The notes beneath the pieces are model-generated. The model saw only the letters and a program-made list of their open reading frames with translations. It was not told the DNA's origin and made no database searches. DNA of 64,000 nucleotides from Tenrec ecaudatus (taxonomy: Eukaryota; Chordata; Mammalia; Afrosoricida; Tenrecidae): positions 121,379,525 through 121,443,524 of the forward strand of contig NC_134539.1 of the NCBI RefSeq assembly GCF_050624435.1. The letters are read 5' to 3'. This document shows, piece by piece, positions 1 through 11,765 of the stretch. Numbering within the stretch: position 1 is the stretch's first letter; each line of letters opens with the position of its first letter. The position numbers and the translations under genes were made by a program.

Positions 1-871
1 ACCCTTTGAGAACCAATAGGCGAACCATTTCACAGTGGCCTATAAATAAGTCTATAATAAATATTTTTGGGTTTCCACCCTCTTAACCAGTTGTAGAGTT
101 TTTCAGTCAGAACTCAGCTAAAATAGACATAACTGTGACCAAATGAACAAGTTAACTATGGCAGAACTGGTAAAATTGGCTAAAATATAATAAGATTCTT
201 AAGGTCTGGGTAGAATAATTTTATTTTCACATGCCAAGAGAGACCATCTTTAATTCAGCATATCCTCCTCTTCACATACTCGCTTCCCTTTCCCCACCCC
301 TATCCCACTCCAGCACAAAACTAGGACTGTTTGGCTTTGGAGGGGGGCGCAGGGAGTTATAGGTGAAAGCAGCTGGATCATGGACTTGTCCTGTGTGACT
401 TTGTGTTTTCATTCTTTTGCTACCGAGCAAAGATGAAGCAGGCATGTTTCAAAAGCGCAGCTGACGCTAACCATACAAAGTCACTAATTCTTTGGTGTTT
501 GTGGTCTTCTTTTACATCTATGTGGCAGAGCTCCAGCTTGTAGGAGGAGGCAGGGAAAAGACTAGAATGTGGGTGGATGTAGTTTGGGTGTATGCCAGGA
601 GTGCATACCCAAGCAGTTCCTCGTCATTTTCCTGTCCCGTGTGAACCCCTAGATCCTTGTTTGAGTGAAGTGGGATAACTTTGAACTCACGTGGCACAGT
701 AGTGGCAGAGGTGCTACTTCGTACAGGCCTGTTTACTACCATGTCTGGAGAGTTACTGTCCTTTGGGGGTTGTGGAGAAAGGAAATGACTGGAGAGAGTC
801 CTCTGTTGGTAACACTTATTCCCTAGAAAACAGAAGCCTGAGAGAGTCATTCTTAAGAGCTCTTTCATTAT

Positions 872-948
872 CTTATGATGGAACTTGGTGGAAATATTCT
901 ATTGTCTGTTAATTCCATTTTCCCACAAAATTTTTGAAGCCCTTTAGT
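872..948. mobile_element. Short mariner-like MITE
   Basis: A roughly 77-bp element with inverted ends: left gaacttggtggaaat and right cacaaaatttttgaagcc. The centre ctgttaattccat is shared with the other small elements of this type in the window. Confidence 0.5.
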
Positions 949-986
949 ATAGTGTCTACTTACTTTTTTTTGCTTTTTAACCTCTA

Positions 987-1220
987 CAGGGGTCCTCAAA
1001 CTACGGCCTGCGGGCCACATGCGGCTGGCCGAGGACATTTATCTGGCCCGCCGGGTGCTTTTGCCCTGTTTGTTTTTTTTACTTCAAAGTAAGATATGTG
1101 CAGTGTGCATAGGAATTTGTTCATAGTTTTTTTTTTTTAAAAAAAAACTATAGTCCGGCCCTCCAATGGGTGTGAGGGATAGTTAACTGGCCCCCTGTTT
1201 AAAGAGTTTGAGGACCCCTG
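987..1220. mobile_element. hAT MITE (OposCharlie/OC1-like)
   Basis: A 234-bp element with perfect 16-bp terminal inverted repeats CAGGGGTCCTCAAACT / AGTTTGAGGACCCCTG. Inside are the GCGGGCCACATGCGG and CCGGCCCTCCAATGGG segments typical of hAT/Charlie-type MITEs, plus a T-run/A-run palindrome at about 1123-1148. An exact 8-bp target duplication is not visible. Assignment to an OC1-type family is from memory and uncertain. The hAT superfamily call is firm from the TIRs. Confidence 0.8.
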
Positions 1221-1429
1221 CGTATAGGGATTGGTGGGAAGCGCTTGTCCCATGTTTGATGCGTGTGGCAATCTAATGAGGGCCTGTAAACTATGTGAAC
1301 CTCCAATACCCTGATCTTACAAATTTTCCACCTTTTGCAGGTTTAGCCCTACTATTTTTCTATCAGTCCTTTCAGTTTTACATATTTTTGGTTTTCTTTC
1401 TCTGACTAATTTCTGCCTTGCACCAAAAG

Positions 1430-1625
1430 ACTCAAAACCAAGCTCACGGCTATCAAGTCACTTCGGACTCACAAACAGCAACCCTATTGGACAAAGTAGA
1501 GCTAGTTACCCCCTGGCTTTCCAGCGCTGGCTTTCTTTACAGTAGCAGAAATCTATGTACCCTGAAGCTGCTGGTGGGTTTGAACTGCCAACCTTTCCGA
1601 AGCACTCTAATGGACTACATAAGCC
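1430..1625 (-). repeat. AfroSINE (antisense)
   Basis: On the minus strand it follows the AfroSINE layout: a tRNA-like head with GGTTCGAACCC-type box B (here gggtttgaactgccaacc), a middle part, and the RTE-like tail (tatcaagtcacttcggactc as seen on +). Confidence 0.8.
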
Positions 1626-1696
1626 ACTATATCACCACAGTTCCTATTTACCTTATACAAATTATAGTAGTTTTTATTGTATTATATACAAGAAAG

Positions 1697-1780
1697 CTTC
1701 AAAAAGTTTGTGGAAAACTGGTATTAGAAGGTAGTGGTATTTTTCCACAAAAATTTTTTCATTGACATTTTGAAGACCCC
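1697..1780. mobile_element. Short mariner-like MITE
   Basis: Inverted ends gcttcaaaaagtttgtgg and ttttgaagacccctcat enclose a centre with ttccacaaaaatt. It is the same family as the copies near 900, 7800, 9450 and 43040. Confidence 0.6.
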
Positions 1781-2009
1781 TCATATTTAAACTTTATTTT
1801 CCCAGTCAATACACTCTTGTCTCTATTCTTTTCTCTGTACCGCTGAGCTCTAAACTGTGGAATTGTACTTACTGTTGGAGAGCTATTATGGTTTTGTTTC
1901 AATTTTCTTTGTTGGATTTATTTTTGGTGTTCAAAGAGAACATGTAAAGGACTAAGACAAAGTTTTTCAAGTTCTTTACTGAAAATCAAATTAATTCCTA
2001 AACGAGGGG

Positions 2010-2900
2010 GTACCCTAAAAAACCAAACAAAGGAAAAAAAAACAGATCAAAACTCCCAAGAGCGTTCATAGTATGCATTTTCCCCGCTAGGTGAGCATCA
2101 AGCAACTTGCTCTGAGTTAGTGCACCCAGTGGCGTCATCTGGGAAGGTTCTCTTTGGTTACAGTGAATTTTTAGCTAAAAGCAGTTTTACTGGAACCCCA
2201 CTTTTTGTGATGGCCGATTTAGGAGAATAGCTTGTGTCTGTGAAATTTTTTTTTCTGCTCTGGAAAAATGCTTCAGAAACTTGGTGATGTTGAACAGAGC
2301 TTACAAGGACAGTGCTATGGGAAAAGCCCAAGTGTTCGCGTGGTTTATTGGTTTTAAAAAGTTGAAATGTCGGTTGATAACAGACCTCGTTCTGGACATC
2401 CATCAATGTCCTGAATAGAAAAAAATGTAGACTTGTAGTATATTTGGAATTCTTTCCACCAGGTCAGACTGTTAATCAAGCTTTCTATTTCAAGGTTCTG
2501 AAAAGATTACATTACAGTGTGTGGCAAAAAAAATAGAGGCCTGATTTGTAGCAGACAGGGGACTGCTTTTTCCACCACAACAATGTACCTGCTCATGAAG
2601 CCTGTTCAGTGTGTCAGTCTTAGGCAAAAAACAGCATGCCTGTCTTGCCCCTGGCCTTGCTCCATGAGACTTCTTTTTGTTTCCACAAATGAATAGGAAC
2701 ATGAAAGGACAGTGACTTGACTACGTCGAAAAGGTGAAGAAAAAACACGAGGGAGGTGCTGTCGGCTATTCCAAACAGATGAGGTTGAAAAATGTTTCCA
2801 AGAATGGATTCACAGATTTGACAAATTAAGACGTCGAATGCAGAGTATTTCGGGGGTGATAAAGTAGTTTTGTAAAAAAATTTCCTTTTCAGAGGGTGAT
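2010..2900 (+). pseudogene. Decayed mariner transposase copy
   Basis: Fragments of a mariner-family transposase can be read on the + strand across several frames. Near 2275-2350: a helix-turn-helix-type piece ending in QVFAWF. Near 2366-2410: SVDNRPRSGHPSMS. Near 2470-2520: VNQAFYFKVLKRLH. Near 2570-2650: FFHHNNVPAHEACSV followed by AKNSMPVLP, the block around the catalytic HxNxPxH-type motif. Near 2700-2860: a degenerate C-terminal part. Numerous stops and frameshifts show it is dead. The 5' boundary near 2010 (cgagggggtaccct) may be part of a terminal repeat, but no matching 3' TIR was found. The minus-strand open frames here are shadows. Confidence 0.8.
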
Positions 2901-3269
2901 ACCCCATTATATCTATAGTGTACAAAAGCGATCTTTTGGACTATTTGGTGATTTCAGGTGTTCTGCCTAATGAAGTAAAATCAACAGTAAATGGATGTGT
3001 GTGCAACAAAAACCTTCTCATTTGGGTGCTTTGGGGCAGCCTAGAAAAGTGGTGTGAAATCTCTGATCATGTCTACATGGGAACATTGTGCTGTTTAAAG
3101 AGTGGACTTTCAGGTGCTCTCGGTTTTCTCAAGCGTTTTCGAAAGTGCTCAATGAACTCTGATGATTTTTCTTTTTTTTCTGTTCTGATAAACGTTTCAT
3201 GAAAACATTTTCCTTAAGTTTCAAATTGTGATGAAGTATATTCAACTCTCAGAGAGGAATGCTAGTTTT

Positions 3270-3288
3270 TTTGTTGTTGTTGTTGCTA
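3270..3288. repeat. (GTT)n simple repeat
   Basis: Short run tttgttgttgttgttgct. Confidence 0.8.
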
Positions 3289-3699
3289 GCTTCAAATTTG
3301 AAGGAGGAAGTACTCAGGTTTTTTACCAGTGTGCTTGCTTCTTCCATTTGTTATGTCTTGTAAATGTCAGATGCTAGTGTTTTTGTGTTCAAATATGCAT
3401 AATGTTTCTTCTGTGCTGTGAACAGAGTTTTAAAGAGAGAGATTTGCGATCTTGAAGCCTGACTTTATATCTGAAGTTGTGCTTAAAGCAAACAGTCGGG
3501 GTTATATTTTACTGTATTCTAACATTGCCCATTGCAGGTCAGGTAGAGGAGTCTTAACCTCTTGTAATATTACAGACATGCAGATTTCCTGGAATATGAC
3601 CAAAAATTGAGAAAATTTACGCTATTGATATTTAGTGTGTGTGTTCTTTGGTCAGCATTATACAGTTCAACTTACTCTAAAGAAGCAGGTTTAAAATAT

Positions 3700-4349
3700 A
3701 ATGATGGGTTTAGACATCAAAGAACAAAAAAATCTTACCATAGTGAGTGAGGGGGACTGCGCAGTGGAGACCCAAAGTCCATCTGTAGGCAACTGGACAT
3801 GCCCTTACAGAAGGGTCGCAGGGAGATGAGCCAGTCAGGGTGCAATATAGCACCAATGAAACGTACAACTTTTCTCTAGTTCTTAAATGCTTCCCTCCCA
3901 CCCTACTATCATGATCCCAATTCTACCTTACAAATCCTGCTAGACCAGAGGGTGTACACTGGTACAGATCAGAGCTGGAAATACAGGGAATCTAGGACAG
4001 ATAAACCCCTGGGGACCAATAATGAGGGTAGAGATAGCGGGAAGGTAAGGGGTAGAAGGGGGGAACTCATCACATTGATCTACATATAACCCCTTCCGTG
4101 GAGGACAGACAACAGAAAAGTGGGTGAAGGGAGACCATGGACAGTGTAAGACATGACAATATAATAATAATTTTTAACTTATCAAGGGTTCATGAAGGAA
4201 GGAGGGGAAAAAATGAGGAGCTGATATGACGGGCTCAAGTAGAAAGCAAATGTTTTGAGAATGATGGCAACAAAAGTACAAACGTGCTTGACACAGTGGA
4301 TGGAAGTATGGATTGTGATAAGGGTTGAAAAAGCTCCAATAAAATGATT
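3700..4349 (+). mobile_element. Family A retroposon, 5'-truncated
   Basis: Starts in the 'catcaaagaacaaaaaaatc' segment and ends with the shared 3' terminus ctccaataaaatgatt. It contains the G-rich tract ggaaggaggggaaaaaatg seen just upstream of the 3' end in most copies. No coding frame. Confidence 0.85.
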
Positions 4350-4350
4350 A

Positions 4351-4396
<46 letters not shown>
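4350..4396. repeat. (AT)n(AC)n microsatellite at a retroposon tail
   Basis: An AT run passes into an AC run and back to ATATAT directly after the family A tail, a common origin for microsatellites from A-rich tails. Confidence 0.9.
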
Positions 4397-5289
4397 GCTG
4401 AAGACAGTTAAGTAGTGAGCAACAAACAACACTATGACATTTTAAAATCAGCCACCTTCAGTTATAAACTTACTGTGTCACACAGTCGCACATCTGTTGC
4501 TACTGACCCCACACTTTCCTCCATCTGATTATTCCATTTAACTTGTACTTAGTTTTAAAGGAGCGTCCTACAGGGGTGCTCCAGAAAAGGGGGAGAATTG
4601 GAAAAAATTGAAATCCCTACCTCTATGAAAATTAAGGGCCTTGTTGATACACATCATTTTGTTTATCAGTTTTATCTGATTTGTTTGTATCTACAGAAAC
4701 ACTGCAAATGAGTTTTCTTAGTTTTTGGTTATTTTTGTCCATACTCTTAACAGCATGATGTACACTGTATTTCTTAATGTTATATGAGCTTTCCTCTAAT
4801 TTTTTGTGCATTTTCCCCCTTTTCCATGAAGGCCTTATCTGTTTGGAGCGGGGTGTTTTTCCATAAAAGCTCCATGGTGAGTCCCAGTTCAGTCCCGCAT
4901 GCCTAATTCATTTACTGTACTCTCAAAGCCTAACTCTTCATAGTTTTGTTTCCAGTTGCATGGCCTCATCACAGAGAGATGCCCAATATGACTCAATAAT
5001 TTGGAGGTGGGACATGAATGTTGATGTTTTAGCTTAAAAAATTATTAGTTTTACTTCATTCCTTTAAAAGCTTAAAAAAATCAACGTTAAAGCAAACAAG
5101 CATCTGCTCATAATGTTGACGTATGTGACCCAGCAAAGTGGACGATCCAGTTTACAGTAGTGTGTATTATAGTGATCGAATCTTTGTACCTTTCATGCTG
5201 AATATATACAATCATTGAGGATGTGATTTCTTTCACAATATATGACTGTTTAAGGTATGCCAAAGATGCTCTCTTACTGTATTATATTT

Positions 5290-5322
5290 TATTGTACCTA
5301 ACAGCAGCAACAACAACAACTG
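5290..5322 (+). repeat. Possible RTE/AfroSINE 3' tail remnant
   Basis: The string tacctaacagcagcaacaac resembles the CACCTAACAACAACAAC end of RTE elements. The rest of the element is not recognisable. Confidence 0.35.
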
Positions 5323-5589
5323 CATTTTATTTGTCCCCAAAGAGAGAACAATTCTGTTTTGAATAGCTTGGGTAATTTAGGAGATATCTATAGTAAGGAT
5401 ATTTATAGTTCACGTAAAAATGTTTAAATAACTTATTTGGAATAATTAGCACTATCTATTCATTTAGTAAATTATTTTATAATCATTTATAGCCTAGACT
5501 TTTGTTAGTCTTGAACATGATTATCGTGAAGAAGCCGTATATTTAATATTATATTTAAAGGCCGATGGTAAATGTTTCCACACTTGGTT

Positions 5590-5822
5590 TAATGTGTTCT
5601 GCCCAATGGCTAAGTGTGCAGCGCTGCAGTCAGCTGAGTTTAAAGCCCCAGCTCACACCCTGCCCCTGGATAGATAGTCCCTAAATATCTTGGTTTCTGA
5701 AGTGGAGATAGTTGCAGCCCTTGCCTCTTCGGCTCATTGTGATAATAAATGTCTAGATGTATATGAGTATATTTAAATCATTCAGAATGGTGTCTGGCAT
5801 ATAGTGTTCAATAATTGTTAAT
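5590..5822 (+). repeat. MIR SINE, near full length
   Basis: Diverged MIR layout: aatggctaagtgtgcagc near the head, tgtgataataaatgtctag in the core, and cagaatggtgtctggcat ... tcaataattgttaa at the tail, in the expected order. Confidence 0.7.
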
Positions 5823-7774
5823 TAACCACAGCTGTTTCACTTTTTGTTGTTTGTTTTGGGTTTTTTTCACTTTTTTGTTTTATAGAAGAAAAGAGTGTAC
5901 TATTTTTAAAGGGGGGAAAACGCTCTTTCATTTAGATTGTGGTTTTTATGCTAGAATATATGAACTAGAAGAAATTTGTGGGAATGTAAGGTCTATCAGA
6001 TTTGTAGATTTGGTCAAACTAAGACATGTTCTATCCTTAGATGTGCAGTTCTCCTAACTGCTAGTGAGAACTGTTCTCACTAGGAAAAAGAAACCATATT
6101 TTCTCTTTTGGACAAAGTGAAACATAGCTTTTCTTTAAGGTAGATTTTATCTTGCTATAAATTAATTTCCGTGTCCATATACTGTAGTAACATCTGAAAA
6201 TGTCATTATCAGGGAAGACTGAAGTATCATAAAAAAATGAACAGAGAAATCCTTCCTTGAAAATGTAGCATCATAGCGAGGACACATACTACATAACTAT
6301 TTTAAGTAATTCGTGCCACAGATGAGAATAAATTCCATGAAAACCAATTTCATCTCTATACTTTCTATTAACCAAATTTCTACCTAGTACACCAAATAGC
6401 TATATGGATCTGACTTATGAGCTAACAGTAAGGGGTTGATTTTTAAATGCCAGTCAACATATGACAAATGCTCTTTGTAGACTAAATTTAGGACAAATTA
6501 GATAAAATAAGGATAAATTCCTTAATCTGAGTACAAAGAAAAGACTTTTAGTATGCTAATAAAGAGCGAAGTCTTAGCATGGAAATAAAGACGGAGTAAC
6601 CAATGTTGCATGCTAAATGAGAAAAGCCCCTTCCTTCAGCGGCTGTGTGCTCCTTAAGCAAAAGCACTTGTCAACGAGAAATGATTTGAGGTTGAAACAA
6701 GATTAAAAGAGCCAGATTAAAGAAAGGGATCTATGAAATATAGTAGACTTTTAAATCATTGCCTGTCTTTTAGAAGACTGCTTTGTGGTTTGTTTGATGC
6801 CATCGTTAGCTCACAAGAAACTCGTTTCTAGTCACTTAGACTAGACTAAAAAGTCCTCCTTTAAAATACGTTACTTCACTAGTGGTGCATGTTTTTTCCA
6901 TTAAGATCTTAATGAAACCTCAAATTAAGGCAGCAAAATGAATATAAGTTTGACAACTTCTTCCATGTTGTTTATAAGAGCGCCTTTGTTTTAATAGTTT
7001 TTGTTACAATTTTCTATGATATTTAGTTTGTTTTTATTTACGAAATTATGAACGATTCTGAAATTAGAATGTTTTTAGTACTTCTGGTGATAAGGTAATA
7101 CATGCATGTGGATACAAGTGAAATTTTTACAGCTCTACTTTAAATGCACGTTTTATACAAATATTTTTATTAGTTTTGACGTTGCAACATTCCTAAAATT
7201 TTATATTTGGGAGATGATGGATTTCTAGTATTTGGTGTTTGTTTTTTTTAATTAAGCTAGCTTTGTTCTTTAAATTCATACAGTTTAAGATGAGCCAGTT
7301 TTAAAATATTCTCTTTCTTTTTATCAGCAAAGTAAGTGGGAAAAACTTAATTGGGAAAAAAATATGTTGGAGAGTTAAACATATAGGTCATCAATGACAT
7401 TCTCATTATTTTAAGTACTCCGGAATAATATGTCATTTATGTTAGTTTAACAATATTTACATTTCAATGACTAAACATTTAAAAATAATTATACATCCAA
7501 TATACTTTTCAAATAGAAATATTATAGAAATAACAAATATTTACCGTGTTCTTTTGCATATGATATTGAAGCTTCTGCTATTTTTTTTAATTGGTCATCA
7601 AAAGTAAAAAATATGTACATGACCTTATGGAAAAAAATATCTCTTTGAGTATATTCCTTACTTGGAAAGTATCTTTTCCTTAAATGAGATTAATTTCAAA
7701 TAAGAATGAAAATTTACATATCAAATTATATTTGGCATTTATCTAGCATTCTTTAAGAATGCTTGATCCGGCTG

Positions 7775-7845
7775 AGTACCCTTTAAAAAGTTCATGCAAA
7801 ATGAAATTAGAAGATAGCGGAATTTTCCCACAAGTTTGGAACATA
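7775..7845. mobile_element. Short mariner-like MITE, diverged
   Basis: Left half ccctttaaaaagttcatgca, centre aaattagaagatagcggaat, right half tttcccacaagtttgg; same layout as the other small elements. Confidence 0.5.
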
Positions 7846-9440
7846 ATTACGTATGTTCTTCGTGCTTTCTGCATAAGTAATTCCTCTAAAATAGACCTGC
7901 TCTCTTGAAAATGTTTAATATTTAATGTTTTGGAAAATAATATCTATGTTGAGGTGAAGCTTATCTGTAAAATTTATATGAACCTGTTAAATCTTTATAA
8001 ATAATTTTTGTAAACATTTTAAAAATCAATTATTACTATTTTGTTTTTTTATAATACTTTCAGTTTCCCTACTTCGGTCTATTTTAGAAAGTAAACTTCA
8101 AAGGGAGCGAATCCTCTGATTTTTAAAAGCTTAACCACAGTGAAAATACTAAGAACAAGAGTGTTTTCCTTTAACAGGGAGACATAACACCACCTGTACT
8201 TTTTGCATCAATTTTCAGCTGAAATATTGACTGTATGAGGGTTTTAGAAAAGAAAAAAAACAGTGCTTCTGACTCCTGTTCCCTCCTGGAGGTTAGCGTC
8301 CTAAACACGACACACACCACATTGCTGCTTCTCAGTTCATCTTCAGATGTGGCATGCTCGTCCTGCTCTGTGGCACATGGAGAACTTACCCCAATAAAGA
8401 CCTTTCCCCCATTATTTTTAAGCAGATCTTGTTAGAGTTTTTCAATTTTCTTTCTGTTTGCAGTTGGATGTGCATTATATAACGCAGTAAGAGTTGGGGG
8501 AGTGTGGGAAACATCAATTGGTCTTTTAAGCATTTTTAAAGACCTAGTAATGTTAATTGATAATCCTCTAACTTCTGATGTTAGTAAAAAATGATTGCAC
8601 TGTCTTAGTTAGAAATGCCTTCCTCATAAGTAATAAAAAAGACCTAAACTTCGGGTTTTTAATTTAGCACCTTATTTTTTTATGTGTTTATTTTCTGGTT
8701 AAGTGAAAATGACATTTCATGCTGATTATTTTGCCTGATACTGAGAAAATTTTTATTCTACTTCTCTATTACACTTCATTCCAAAGCTAAGAGAATTTTT
8801 TAAAATTTTGAACATAGGATATCAATGCCATATCTAGAGGTTGAGGGGGAGTCAAAAGGCTCTCATCAGGAGTATATTTTATTTTCATGTAAAGCCATTT
8901 CAAAACTCATCAAGTAAAGTTGTGGATCCCAAATGAGTTTCAGTAATAATTTTGTATTATTGCATTATTAAATGAATAATAAATGAGGGAAGACCTCTAA
9001 ACACCCAAAGGAATTCATAAGTTTGCAAATGTTTTGTATGAGGATGTTAAGTCCCCATCAGAGAACAAAAGAATTGGTTGAGACCAGGAAAGAAAAAGAG
9101 TTATTATTGGAACACTTTCCCAAAGTGATTGATAGAAATCACAGGAAGACTTTTCACAGTAAGAAAACACGATTTATGAGACTATTATGTTTTCCTTTCC
9201 ACTTTATAGAAGTATTTTTGTCCAGTAAATGGTTATTTTGAAATAAATTTGGGCGACATTGAAGTAGAAATTTGAAATAGAATTATCAAGTTCATATTTC
9301 TTAATATCCCTGATTCACACTGTGAAAAACCATTCTTCTTTTCCTGAATTCCTGGACTTGATCTTTTCCAAACTTGGGGGACAGGGGGTGAATTGATCAA
9401 AGTTAGCATTTCTGCCTTTTGGTTAATTGAGTAGAAAATA

Positions 9441-9512
9441 TGAAGGTGCTTCAAAATAATCATGGAAAATGATATTAAAAGATTATGGAATTTTTCAACA
9501 AATTAAAAAATG
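9441..9512. mobile_element. Short mariner-like MITE
   Basis: Reads gaaggtgcttcaaaataatc, then atggaaaatgatattaaaag, then attatggaatttttcaac: the family's left end and centre, with a degraded right end. Confidence 0.55.
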
Positions 9513-10878
9513 TTTCTATTTTGCATAAATGTGAATATCCCAATGTATGTTTGATGACACAGAAACTTGAGCTAAAGAAGTTCACCAGATAAGCTTCATA
9601 CTCAAGAAATGTGGCATGTGGCATGCAACAAAGTTAGTTGCAGGAATGAAAAACCTTTTGACCACTTGATTACTTATTAAATATAATTTTTCACTATTGA
9701 GATTATTAATTCCCTATCAGAATAAGTATGGGAATAGTAAAGACAATCCTTTACATTTAGCATAGAATACTTAATTACCTTCGGGATCTCTATGAGTTGC
9801 TGTTGGTTGCATGCCAACCACAAAAGCAAGTTTTATTATTACATTGATATTTTTAAATTTGTGTTCAAAAACTGAGTTAAGTCCAACACTATAAAAGTGT
9901 AACCAAATTTTGCTTTGGCCATCGAGTGACTGATAATTCTGTAAGATAATAAATGTGTTTTTATGTTCAAAGTCAATGTTATCTCATTTCTGCTTATTAT
10001 TATATTTGAAAGGTGGCCACTCAGCCCAGTAATAACTATCTTTTAAGCCAGTTTAGGATGCACAATTTAGAGAAACTGTATTTTCTCTTAAGAATTGGAA
10101 TACCCAGTTGTTTTCTTTCTTGTTGCTTACCACATGATTTAAACACAAACAAAAATAGCATCCAGTATTTTGCAAAGATCTTTGAGTTTCTTTTTTCTTA
10201 AGAGTTTGGTTATAGATTTTATTCCTGTGAGTCTAATTTGTATTTTCTCAGTATTATTCCTTGTCTCCTGATGTTTTTTTCTAGTATCAGGAGCTGTTTG
10301 AATAAAAAAATACAGAGTCACACCATTACAAGACTTTTTAAAAAAAATTCTAGAATGGCATCCTTCCTCCCCTCTCAACCGTCCCAAACCCACCAGGGTT
10401 AAAAATGACTACTGGAAATGCAAAGCCGCCAGCCTACAGGGATTTATCAGTTTAGTAATCCTAGTTCAGTGTTGGAAATAAAGGTTTTGAAGGAAAATTA
10501 TGTTCTAAGACAATGCAGCCAAGAACATCATAACCAGATTGAACAATTCTGAAATCATTAGCCTAGATTTTTGTTGTGTGGAGTGGAGTTTTCTTCTTGG
10601 AGTTAAATTACTGCTGTTGAGGGAGATGACACCCTGAAGGGAAAGTTTTTTATAGAACTTGATTCATTTTCTTCACAAAAACTCCACATATTACCCTATA
10701 CCCCCATGTCTTCATTTCCTGCCAGTGTAGGGCTCTATCTGTATTGGTATTTTTGGCATGGATGTGGTTTGTTTGGGGATTGATCTAACAGCGTGTATTA
10801 CTGACAACTTTAGGACAGAGGGGAGAATAAAGAGATTGGTCAAATGGTCGTGTTGTAGATCTCTTGCTTTCTCTAGAG

Positions 10879-11201
10879 CAGTGGTTCTCAACCTTCCTAA
10901 TGCCACCACCCTTTAATACAGTTCCTTGTATGTGGTGACCCCCAACCATAAAGTTATTTTAGTTGCCACTCCGTAGCTGTAATTTTGCTACTGTTATCAA
11001 TTGTCATGGAAATAATCTAATATGCAGGATGTGTTTTCATTGTTACAAATTGAACATAATTAAAATATAGTGATTAATCATAAACCAATATGTAATTATA
11101 TATTGTGAATTATTTATGTGTTTTCCGATTGTCTTAGATGACCCCTGTGAAAGGGTTGTTCAACCCCTGTAGGGTCGCGACCCACAGGTTGAGAATCACT
11201 G
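10879..11201. mobile_element. SPIN-type hAT element, full length non-autonomous
   Basis: A 323-bp element with hAT TIRs CAGTGGTTCTCAACCT and AGGTTGAGAATCACTG and an internal AT-rich body ending in the tgacccctgtgaaagggtt segment. It is flanked by 8-bp target duplications ctctagag (10871-10878) and ctctagat (11202-11209), one mismatch apart and fitting the hAT nTCTAGAn preference. SPIN-like elements are established as horizontally transferred DNA transposons in tenrec, bushbaby, bats, opossum, murine rodents and others. Confidence 0.9.
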
Positions 11202-11331
11202 CTCTAGATTGAAGACGTCTGTCATAACAGATGGCTTAGGAAGTAAGATATGTGAAAGACTATTTCTAGTGTCTTGGGGAAAAGGTTATCATAGCACACT
11301 TAGATTGTCCAAACATTAGATGACAACAATG

Positions 11332-11355
11332 ACACACACACACACACACACACAC
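11332..11355. repeat. (AC)n microsatellite
   Basis: Twenty-four bases of AC repeats. Confidence 0.95.
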
Positions 11356-11459
11356 GAATTGACACTTGTTGAGAGTACAGTGACATGGGAAGACACTGCC
11401 CTGAGAGGGTTACAAGCTTTCTGTAGTTCTGTTCCTTGATTTTGCACCGGAAACTGATG

Positions 11460-11606
11460 GGGGGCTTACTCCAGCACAGTTTAGGACCCTCATCTCAGAG
11501 TGGCTCACTCAGTGGGACTAAGGTAGGGTCTGAGTATTTGCCCATGTAAGTAGTTCCCAAGTGGTATTGCTAGCCAATGGCTACACTTTGAGGACCAATG
11601 CAGTAT
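11460..11606. repeat. MER5-like hAT remnant
   Basis: Diverged match to the MER5A/B pattern: gtctgagtatttgcccatg ... agttcccaagtggtattgc ... ctacactttgaggacca. Old and incomplete. Confidence 0.5.
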
Positions 11607-11765
11607 GATAATTCTTTAAAATAACCCAGTGAGGCCAACATAACATATTTTATTTTACATATTAGTATTCAGAACACTGAGGCGTTAAATGACCAAAGTC
11701 ACAAAGCTAGTAAGTGCCAGGCCTGGAATTCAGATTCCTTTTTCTTCCAACTCCAAAAAGCAGCC
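11607..11765 (-). repeat. MIR fragment
   Basis: The + strand reads the MIR core in reverse order of the 5590 copy: ttacatattagtattcag, aacactgaggcgttaaatga, ccaaagtcacaaagctagta, agtgccaggcctggaattca. It is therefore antisense to that copy. Confidence 0.7.

Noticed and set aside
1430..1625. tRNA gene from a box B-like sequence
   Set aside because: The promoter-like boxes belong to AfroSINE heads. No cloverleaf with an intact acceptor stem was found here or in the other copies.
2158..2925. Minus-strand open frames
   Set aside because: They are shadows of the decayed + strand mariner transposase.
4560..4840. Possible larger inverted-end element (ccagaaaagggggag ... ttcccccttttccatg)
   Set aside because: The ends are only loosely inverted and no target duplication or internal similarity was found.
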